From assembly GCA_019009955.1 (NCBI GenBank), contig CM032230.1, positions 31,654,001-31,718,000 of the forward strand: a stretch of 64,000 nucleotides of DNA, given 5' to 3'. The stretch comes from Riptortus pedestris. Taxonomy: Eukaryota > Arthropoda > Insecta > Hemiptera > Alydidae. Shown here piece after piece: positions 50,701 to 61,901 of this stretch (within the stretch, counting starts at the first letter, position 1; each line of letters starts with the position of its first letter). The translations under genes were made by a program, and so were the position numbers. The notes under the pieces were generated by a model that saw nothing but the letters and a program-made list of their open reading frames with translations, searched no databases and was not told the origin of the DNA.

Positions 50701-51799
50701 AGTAAGTTTGGCACTTTAGGTATAAGGTAATTTCAAGTACCAGTCAGTTGGCACTTCCGCCCATAGACTAGTTGAGTGATGAGAATATTTGAGAATGTTT
50801 AATGAACCACCTGATAGACATAAGATCGAGAAAATTGCCGTCTTTGAAGCGTAAAAAAAACCCTGAATGCACGAGACGCCGTAGTCAATGAGAAGCTTTT
50901 TCAATTTATTTATGGCAAAGTATTTTAATAAAAACTGGTCGAGGCTGATATTATTCCAATACATTAAATGGGGAAACATAGAATATAAAACTAATAGCCT
51001 TGCCACTTCCTATGAGATCCTGTTAGTGCCCATTTGGCAGAGGTTTGTAGACAGAAATTAGAGGGCTCTGGGAGCGTTTCTGAGCGGGTTTCACTATGGA
51101 AGGTCAACGAAAAATCCACCGAGCGTTAAGTTTACTGTAAATCAATATCACAGTGTTTACGCAGCACCTACCCAACTGTATGTTGTGAGTGTGCTCTACT
51201 GTGTAAGTTGGCCAAGTAAAAAAGTCCGTCACACAGGGGCTGCGTAAACTAAGCATCTGCTTAGTCCCCCGCGTGGTTTATCTTTCCCACGTGAAGTTTT
51301 ACACTAGAGAAATCTGCCTAATAACAACTGTAGTAGTAAGAAACCTCTAAACCTAAAACATTATTTAGGGCGTAATAACCCAGTAGTTTCTAGCCCCAAA
51401 AAACAGTTAACCTAACCTCTAAACCTATTCACGAGGGACGAATAGTTATGGAAACGGCCGCCAGAGCTCTCGGCGGAAAGTCCGAACATAGCCTACTGGT
51501 GACCACACGCAGAATACAAATGCAAATATCTCGGTTAATATTCAAGATAGAAAACAAATGTATATAACAATATTTGTAGTAAATTTAATTTGCAATAAGA
51601 TTGATTCTGTACAATTTTTCGGTCCGACGTATAGTAACGGAGATATTTTGAATTTTCGAAAAACCTCCCCTCTAAACCCCCCCTCCCACTGGTCCGATTT
51701 CAGCCGTTAACGAACTAGATCTTTCTTTTTACATAAAACGACTAAATATCGAGTTTGGTAACGATCAAACAAAAATTGCGACCGCTAGAGCGGTAACAG

Positions 51800-51864
<65 letters not shown>

Positions 51865-53808
51865 CAGTTTTGAACGGACATCATTTTCGTCTTCTCCTGG
51901 GTAGGATCGATGGACATTTGAAGAAAAATTTCGAAAATTCCGTCAGAGTACAACCTCAATAGCTGATTTCCCTAAGGGAAATCTGCTAAAAACGTAAAGC
52001 TCCATTTCAATCCCGTCTACTAACTTGATGACAATCTTGATTGAGTATTTTGGTGAGACATGCCAATCTACTGGAGGACTTATTAAAGGTTCAGATATCT
52101 GTTGATATGAAAAAAAAACAAAAAACATAATAGAGTATTCTGGTTAGCTGCTAGTGATTTTAGCAGATTTTCTTTAAGTGAAATCAGCTATTGAGATTGT
52201 ACTCATCACGTGGGTTGTAAAAAATGCCTTCAAATGTTCATCAATCTTAACTAGGATATAACGAAAATAAGTTCCGTTTAATTATATGAGTGTGTGTGTC
52301 TACCTATCTATCTATATGTACACATGCCTGCAAACGCTCTAGCCGTTGCAATAATTGCTTGCTATTGACAAAATTGATATTTAAACGCTTTATGCAAAAC
52401 TAAATATCAAGTTCGTTAATTGCTAATATTGTACTTGCGAGATGGGTAGGCGGCTTCCGGAGGTAAGTATTCTCAGTTATTCTAAGGCAAAATATTGCAT
52501 AGAAGCAGTCTAGTTTCAAATTGAACTTTATAGTAGTTGTTCTACATATGTTACTTTTCTAACTCGAATACTAACGAAAATATTTTCATTTTTGATCAAT
52601 CTGTAACCCTCCCTCTCTCTACTGGTGCAAATTTCACTTCAAGGACCTAAGCCAATGTCTTCTTTCCAGCTTAAACTTCTAGTCTTTTTTACATAGGATT
52701 GTTTTTACAGGAAAAAAGGAGACTACAGATGTTAGATCCACCAGCATGAAGGATATCTGCTTACTTTTCGCAGCCCCTTGGGCTTTTTTTCATGTTCTAT
52801 TATGGCATCAGACAAAAACATATACATATGAGTGATCGGAAAGAAACAATATCATTGACCTCCTATCATTACATTGGAAATTTCAGAAATATAGAAACCA
52901 GCGAGACTGGCGTAAAAATTTGCATCTAAAATATATACTATTTGTTTGATAGATAATACAATTTTCCTAATATTTCAATAAAAGATAAGCAATATTACCT
53001 GTTTTGAATTATTCTATATGAAAATAATTTGTACGAACTCTAAAACAAAGTTTTAGCTATACTATCAAACCTAACTTTAAATGTACTAAACTTTTCCTCG
53101 TTATAGTGTAACCTCGAGTTCATCACATTATAATTACAGAAGATTAAGGGGAAGTGTTTCGGTAATGTTTTAATTATGAGAGATTATTAATTACCCCTTT
53201 TGTTTTCGAAGGCATTATAAATATATGTTTTTTTTCCTGAGGAAAAGTACAGTATGTTAAAGTATCTTTCCATTAAACATTTATATTCATTAATTTTTAA
53301 GGGCTTTTAGCAGATTACATTAAGGGAAATTAGATATTTACTGCCTTCTCATGACACGATTTTTCCATTTACGTCCACTGGTTTTCCCACCAACTGTACA
53401 ACAATGTAATATACGTAAGTTTTAAAATTTGCAGGAAGGTACTCTTGGTTTCCAAAAAAATTATGGATTCCTTTAGTATGAGGGATAATAATAAGTAATT
53501 TATATTTACTCTGTGTGTGGTATTGTAAATGCCCGGTAGGGGGAAACGGAGAAGCTGTTTAAGCAAATAAAGAGGGTTTAGTGGGAAGATCTTTTCTATT
53601 GCCTTAAATATATATAACACATGGTGAACCTAAAGTGGCGAGTTTCATTCCCGCCTGGGCAATAGGACTTTATTTAGTAACGAACTCATTAAATAAAATC
53701 CTTATTTCCACCTTGGCTAGAAAAGGGTAGTAACCTGTAGATAACTTGTCCCAATTACCCTTAGTAGCAAAAAGTGGGCTTTAATAGATAACAGCAACAA
53801 TGTGTGTG

Positions 53809-53884
<76 letters not shown>

Positions 53885-56285
53885 TGGTTGTTCCAAGTTT
53901 GCATGTCATCCCCCCCCCCCCCCTTAAAATCTGCAATTGTATTAATGCACGGCTGAGACTTGGTATGCCATAATTGTGACCTCTGAAAAATATTTTGAGC
54001 CCATATTCAACCACATAACCTTCTCCAGTAGCCATAACTTTGCAATTTCCAATGGAGTGCCAACGTTTTTGACGGATTCTTATAAAAATCCTAATTCTAA
54101 AAGGCTTTTATATGGGTGAATGTTTCGATTTGACGCAAAATCCTTTAGCCGTAAAATGCCACACACGTTTTTTAAGACAAATATTTATTTATCTTAGAAA
54201 CGTTATATTTCTGAGAAAAATACCGCAACATGAAAGTTGTATCGAACAACACAATCTTCGAAACAAGAATACGGGAAAAGGAACTGATTCTGAAATTGAA
54301 ATAACACAAAATGATTCATGAATGAATGTAAAAAATACTTACAGCTTTTATGTCGCAGTATTTGTCACTAAAATGTAGCGTTTCTGAGATAAAGATTTGT
54401 GTTTAAAAAAGGGGTGTGCATTTTGCGGCTAAACGATGCGTCGAATCGAAGAATTCACCGACAAAACTCGTTTTAGAATTTCATTTTATACAAGAATCCA
54501 CCATAAAATGTATGGCATTCCATTCAAAATTCCAAAGTTAGGGTCGTTGGAAAATAACTGCAGAATTTTATGAATTTGAATATAGACTGAAAAGATTCTT
54601 CAGAGTTCACAATTACGGCACTCCAAGTCTCAGCCTTGCATTAATACAATTGCAGATTTTAAGGGGGGTTTCACGCGGTATATATATATATATATATAAT
54701 TTAATTTTGCCAAAGAAGAATAAGGTCTGCGGAACAATGTGCAGCAGATGCAGAGGAAGAATTCGCTTGAACAGTACATGAACTTTGGGTTAGTATAAAT
54801 ATATAGAATACAAATAAGAAATCAGGTGTAGAGAATCTATTTTAGAGAGAATATTTATAGGCAATTTATATTTATCATATTTTAAAATAAACTTGTAAGT
54901 TCTATTCTTATGCATAAGTACACAATACCGTCCTATACATTGGAAATCCTATTAACACCTTTTCATACTAAACCGTCCCAGGTTCAATCTACTGACTGTT
55001 GGACAGATTAAATTCTGTAATCTTCCTGGTAATTTTGCTGTAATCTTTAAAGATAGGGATGAGTTTTTATTTTACGTTTTAATGACCAAACTCTTCCCCT
55101 CTCCTCATTTTCAGCATTAAACATAAAGATTAATTACCACATAAACATATTTAGGGACGCATAAAAACAAACGGGCTTTTATTTCAGAAAATATGGATAA
55201 AATTCTCTTCCCTGCCGAATTTTCTACAACAACATGCTTGATTATCAAGGTAACATCGCTAATCAGCTGGAGAAATGTACGTTCACTCACCATCAAATGT
55301 ATTCCAACCAATATATTAGTACTCACCTTCGTCGAGAGAGGATCACACCGCGGGGAAGCTGGGAAGAGCATTGCAACTTCATCGTCACACTGGTCCAATC
55401 CGACCCTGTCTAAAGGGTAGTATAACCCGAAAAAGCCCCTGGAAAATACAAAAACAGTTTATTGTAATGGAATATTCTCTTTTACATATAAATACGCATT
55501 ATTCTACCACATTATTAATAAACTGTACCAAAAGTACACAATAATTACTTCAATGGTTTTTAATTTGCAATTTATTACGTTTCTGTTTCTGCAAATAATG
55601 TGTTCACTTAACCTCAACAGTTTCATTCAAGAAAACATAAATCGTTGCCATTGTGTATATAATAATATTAAATCTTAAAACATGTATAATTAAGTTTTTA
55701 TATTTAACTTCTCTCATTTAATAAATTACTTAGTCCCATCCTGGCTAGAAAAGGGTGGTAACCTGTAGATAACTCGTCCCAATTAGCCATAGTAGCAAAA
55801 CGTTGACATTAATAAATAATAATAATAATATTTAACTTCTATTATAATACAAAATATAACAATGGTATATTTACTTCTTCGTATGAAATAATGAATTACT
55901 GTAGTCGCGAAAAGTTTTGGATTTCACGTTTCTACGTAGATATTTGTTTTATACCCTCCTTGGCCCATTTTGATTAGCTTTGATGTGACGCCTGTACGAA
56001 TTATGTGGTACAACTCAAAAACAACTAGCGTTAGAATGCTGAAACTTCATATTTAGGTCTGCTAGGGGTTTAGGGATGCTTTCCTTCAGCTCTTGAAAGA
56101 AGGAGCCTAATGGGGGTTAGAGGGGAAGAAGAAAATAAATCAATTTTATACGTACCTATTACTGACACAGAAAAATCATATATGATCTTTTTTTGCAGGA
56201 GTACAAGGGAGAAATATAGTCTAGATATCAGACTTATTTTTCTTCTTTTTTTTTTTTTTTAAAAATATAAATGGTTTTAATGTGT

Positions 56286-56357
<72 letters not shown>

Positions 56358-59300
56358 GCACACATCTGATGTTCTTATTAATTTTTCCAGACAAGTTGTT
56401 ATTAGTCAGGTTGAAAATTGTTATATAATCAATCTTCTTTAAATGCAATACTCTCCTTTTTTTGGTCTATAAACATTGATATTTGTACTTAAACAGAGCG
56501 TTAACAGACGATATACATATATATATATATATAACTTTGAATGGACTTCGTTTTCGTCTTCTCCTGGGTAGGATCGATGAACATTTAAAGAAAGTTTTCA
56601 AAAATTGCGTCCTGAGAAGGGAGAGAAATCTGCTAAAATCTAGTGATATCTCCGATGTTATGAGGCGGATAGAATAAGGACGGAATGTTAAATAATGAAT
56701 CTTGCTGAAAATGTGGTATTCTACAAACTTTGTATCTACACAGTTTTCTATAATTCGAATATTAAGAAATTTACAATTCAAGTCTTCGGGTATTGATCGT
56801 GTGCTCGTGTTTCTGGCCAACGTTTCGTCAGACATACTTTTTGAATTATCAGGGCCACTCTCTGAGACTGAAGAATTTCTATTCAGGTTTAATTAACTGT
56901 CCCCCGGTGTTGTCGGCAGAGTCTCCCCTTACAGGTAGGTAGGTACCTTCAGGTCAACCTATCTCCAACGCGTCAGTTCCCTAGTAAGTCATCCATACAC
57001 CTGGAACGAGTGGGCGCGGACCGACACAGTTTTTTAATTAGACCTGTAAAGGAACTCTTCACTCTCAGAGAATTCTCCGAGGATGCTAGAAGTATGTTGG
57101 TCAGAAACACTGTCAATACGAGAAGACTTGGATTGTTATCACTCTAGGAGTGTAATTAAAGAAGTTATTTTTATATTTTACTTTTCAGTCTTCAGATAGC
57201 CCCTAATTCTATTAAAATACGACTTTCACTTAAAACAGCTGTAACTGTACCCCTTTATTGCAGGAGAAAAATATTGCAGCACTAGATTGTTAAATGGGTC
57301 AACCAATCGGTCTTCAGGTAGCAAGCCTAAAATTAAAAAAAAAGGAGACAGGTTGAGGGGAGGAGGAGAACCTGAATTATCAGTTGTTTGATGTGACGTC
57401 AATGTCGTTGGGGAGGTATGGGAGAAGTTGTAAATTGCACCGGCTGGAGGAGTAATAGAAGAGACAGGGGTTGTTTACAGGAATCGGTCAATATTTTACT
57501 AGAGGCAGTCAGCTCCCCAGCCCCTCCTACCCTCCAATACTGTTTGCAGCCGGGTATTAACCCATTTACTGCTCTTTAACACTGACACTTTACATCTCAT
57601 TGGCCGGATTTGCCATTGGCTTGTTGAAGATCGTTATGAAACAGCAGGATGTTGTGTCCCACTTATGATTTGGGGCGGCTTTTTGCCTGGAGCCTGCCAT
57701 TTTAATAAAGTTCTTTGGCTATATGAAATTCAGGCTAAACAACTATGGAGATTTGCTCAGAAATAAGTAATAAAAAAGAAATAAACATGTAAATCTTTCA
57801 AAAGTCCCCATTTTCGTTATCTCCTACTCAGAATCAATGGATATTTGTTAAAATTTGTCGACAATAATGAGTACTACAGCGAGATATCCGAATTTGGATA
57901 TGAACCCAAAGAAAAAATTGAGTCGGAGCCTCAAATAAGACGCTTTAGGATATATTCCTTAGGGATAATGTGGCATGAGCAGGAGTGGGGGTTTACTGAA
58001 GCCTAAAAACTAAAGAAAAAAATAATATGTAAATATCACTGTTAGTACTAGAGTTATAGAAAACGTGTTAAACAACAACTATAGAAATTTAAATTTCGCA
58101 ATATGAATTAATTCTATAATATTTTTTTATTATTCCTCCTCCTTCCAGTCCTATTTCAACCGTTAACGAACTTGATCATTCGTTTTACATGAAACGCCTA
58201 AGTATCGAATTTGTTACTGACTAGAGCATTAAAATATAATGAGTACAGCCTGAGGAGTTATTTTCTCTTAAGGGAAATCTGCTAAATCAGTCTATTTCGC
58301 TTTATACTTTTGAATAAATATGCACACATTTTGAATTTGAATAAAATGCTGGAGTAGTTTGGTTGTATGTTAGGACTTTCCTGTAAGTAGTTTATTAACG
58401 ACATGTGGTATCTGTCAGCCGGTATGTATACAAGTGTTATCTGTCTGTGGGACGAGTACAAGTTGGGTTGGGCTTTCTGCTCATCAAATAGTAGGTAGTG
58501 CATTAACAGGGTATGTCATATTCGTAATAAAGCATGTGCGAGTACTGTTTTACCTTGACATGTGTCAACTCTCCTCTCTGTTTCTCATTTCAGCTTAATA
58601 TTAGTGTATTGGTACTGTCAAAGTATATTGTTCAATGATAATTAAGAATTTCGAATGTTGGTTTATTTTTAGTTTGAACGGTATCTCAGCCTCACATCTC
58701 AGCCCGTAATAATATTTTGTAATTAATTCCAAAAAAAAACAACATTAAAATATACTATCCATTCACCTACTTCTGGTGCATACGCACCCTAGTTTACATC
58801 CTTAGTACAAGCTATTTTAATTTGAACCAACTGGTTATTCAAAACCCCAGTCTTACTATCCACTTCACATATGCAGCCCATACTCATACTGATCATTGCC
58901 TATGTCTATTTGAAATACCTTGATCACACAAAAGTGGTCCCCTGGGCCGGGTGTTGAAATAAACATTGATCCACAAACAATTTATAAATTATAATAAATA
59001 AATTATAATAATTGAAGGAAAGTATGGCCTGATTTAAAAGTAATTTAGTCTTCATTTTACATACTGTTATGTTTATAATTCATTTCATGAATATTTTATA
59101 GTCATTCTTTTTTTCCTTTCAAGTGTGCAATACTATTTATTTATTCAAACAGCCTTTACCACCATAAACAATGAATTACTCTCAATTTTATTCTTTTTTG
59201 CTATAGCTAATTTAAATTATTTCTAGTTGTTATAGCTAATTTTATTTTAGTTTTGCTGAGTAAATCATCAACTCAAATCACAATAGCCAATTGAGTCTAA

Positions 59301-61847
59301 TTTAGAGCATCTAATTTTTAATCTGAATTTTATTACTTAATTAATTAAACCTCAAGAACTTAGAAACTGGTTAAATTCATTCACAGTTGTTCATTATGAC
59401 AATTAGATGCAATTGTACGAATAGATGCATAGTACTCTATTTAATTTAACTCTTTATTTTATCCATTGGGATGTTTCTCCTTTTAATTTATACCATTTAT
59501 TCTTACCTACATTTACTTACTCTTGTCTATTTACATTAAGTTTATTCTTCTATCTGTTAGGTATTTAATTAAAAAAAAAAATAACATTTTACTCCACAGC
59601 TACACTGGAGATACTTAAATCTTCTGAATGGAATGTATTAATTCACGCCTAGCCACTATTTTGTATTTCTTGGAAATCTTATAACTATATCTTCAAGTCT
59701 TTGCTAAATACTGACTGAACCGAGGACTCGGACACATTTTGGGCATGTGTACTCTTGATAGATAAGCTACCAAGAACAATAGAAGGATTAACGGTTTAAG
59801 ATTTGTTTATACCTTAGTTGGAAAACGTTTTGATCACCCCTCGTGTCAATTAATCCTGTAGTTTTGAAGGGACATTATTTGCTTCATCTCCTGAGTAGTA
59901 ATGACGGGACATTGTTAAAAGCCGCGTAACATAAACCAGTCCTTATATTTACACGGTAAATAATTTCTATTTCTACACGCCAACGACGGGTAACACTGCC
60001 AGTCTACTAATACAAACATCGAGCTCAATACGCCTAGTCACTATTTTGTATTTCTTGTTAATCTTATAACTATAACTTCAAGTCTTCCTTCACAATAAAA
60101 TTAAGATGACCTCGTAGTTTATATATATTTAGGTTTATATACAGGTATTTCTTCTTTTGGGCTTTAGGCGCCATAATCATGAGAACATCAAAAATGAGTG
60201 CCCGACCTTTTCACTAGAAGTTTGAATCAAGATGATAATGCCTCATTGAAATTTTGCCTCACAAATGGCATTATTGTGTCGAAGGATACGTAAATTGAGA
60301 TTTACGAGGAAGGATTATTTCATCCGTCAGAAGGTTCCTTCATTTAGACCTCACTATAGCAACAGGTCTTCCCAACGTAATATATATATGAATTTAATTA
60401 GATCGAGAGTGTTAAATGTCTATCCAGTTTCTTACCTCATTCATTTCAAGAAGAGAGCTAAGGGATTTAACCTTTCACAGACGGGTAACAAAGGTTTAGT
60501 AATTTCGAATGACGTCGGTCTGATTGACGGTTGATTAATATCTCTCTGGGATGATATGTATAAGGCATTGCCAGAAGGAGAATTAACAATGTTCAATGCC
60601 AAACAAATTTCCCACCATTCTGAAATTCCGGGAAGCACATTATGTGTAAGGTCTTTGATTAATCGCTTTATACCATTTTCAACAGCTGATATCGACCTGT
60701 TTGCCTCCCTTCGACGTCTTAACTCCGCCTTGTTATTAGAATTAGCGTAATTCATCATTTCAGAATTGTAGCTGGGGGGGGGGGAGGGGGAGGGGGTTAT
60801 AGCGAGTGTCAATTATACAAACAACACATAATTATTAGATGTAACGGGTTTCGGAGAAACAACAATGACGTCCCACTAATTATACCTCATTTACAACGGC
60901 CGAGATCTTAAGTCAATTCAGTACAAGTTGAAAAGCATGATATGCCGCGCTTAGTATCTTGTCAATTCACATTGAAGCTATACTCAGATAGCTAACCTGA
61001 CAACAATTTAAAGGAAATTGTTTCTTGGCGAACCACCTGAATAAAATCTTAAGTCCCATCCTGGCTAGAAGAGTAACCTGCAAATAACCCTTCCCAATTT
61101 GACTCAGTAGCACAAAGTGGACAAACAATAATGCCATCTCCACGTGAAGCTAGTAAATGTGGAGACTCTACCTCCATGGCATTTATTGATTGATATTTTC
61201 CCTTCGGCTCAGCCAAATAACATGTCCGTGGTCTAACTAAGGTAGAAGATCTTCAACATCAGCTAGGGATATGAGCATTTTCGAATACAGTGCCTACATA
61301 TGAAACCATGTCTTCTCTTCTTGGTCGGATCTTGGGTGCGAAGTGTTTTCAAATAAGTCCCACGATCTAGAGTTCAAAAATGAGACGGCTCTACTTAGAT
61401 TACATGCTAATATTATAAGCTGTCATAATACAGGTACTTGTAAATTCAAAGAGATTGACTTTTAAAATATTTTAAATAAGATGTAATTTTATATCTGTCC
61501 TGCTTTTACGACATGCTGGTACATGTGGGTGGATAGTTATGAACTAAAATTATGTTAGAAGAAATGAATCTTTTGTTTATATGATAACAAAACTACATGT
61601 ATATTAATTCAAAATACAAGCAGTGGGAGTCAAAATTAAGCCAAAATTAGGGACATTGAATGTTGGCATTCAGTTAATTTGGAATTTACATATTTTATTA
61701 CAGTTGAAAATGTGGATTCTGGAACTCAGAAGATTTAGATGGTTGGCTGTTCCATTGAAAGATGTTCGCGACTTACAGTTGGCTCCTGTTGTGATGTTGA
61801 GAATTGTGAAGTTCCTTACACATAAAAGGGATGATTGATGATTTTCT

Positions 61848-61901
<54 letters not shown>

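Larger units (their letters stand above)
37489..55326 (-). other. GPCR intron 2 (17.8 kb), repeat-rich
   Basis: No nested gene was found. Large parts (38800-39350, 39500-40450, 41500-43050, 45000-46700, 46950-51200) show no recognisable gene. Repeats inside are listed separately. A GC-richer island lies at about 40000-40400 without an open frame. Confidence 0.5.

Noticed and set aside
51765..51959. Minus-strand frame with an Ile-Tyr repeat
   Set aside because: Translation of the (TA)n tract inside a HINE-like element; the same frames arise at 53781-54035 and 56221-56448.
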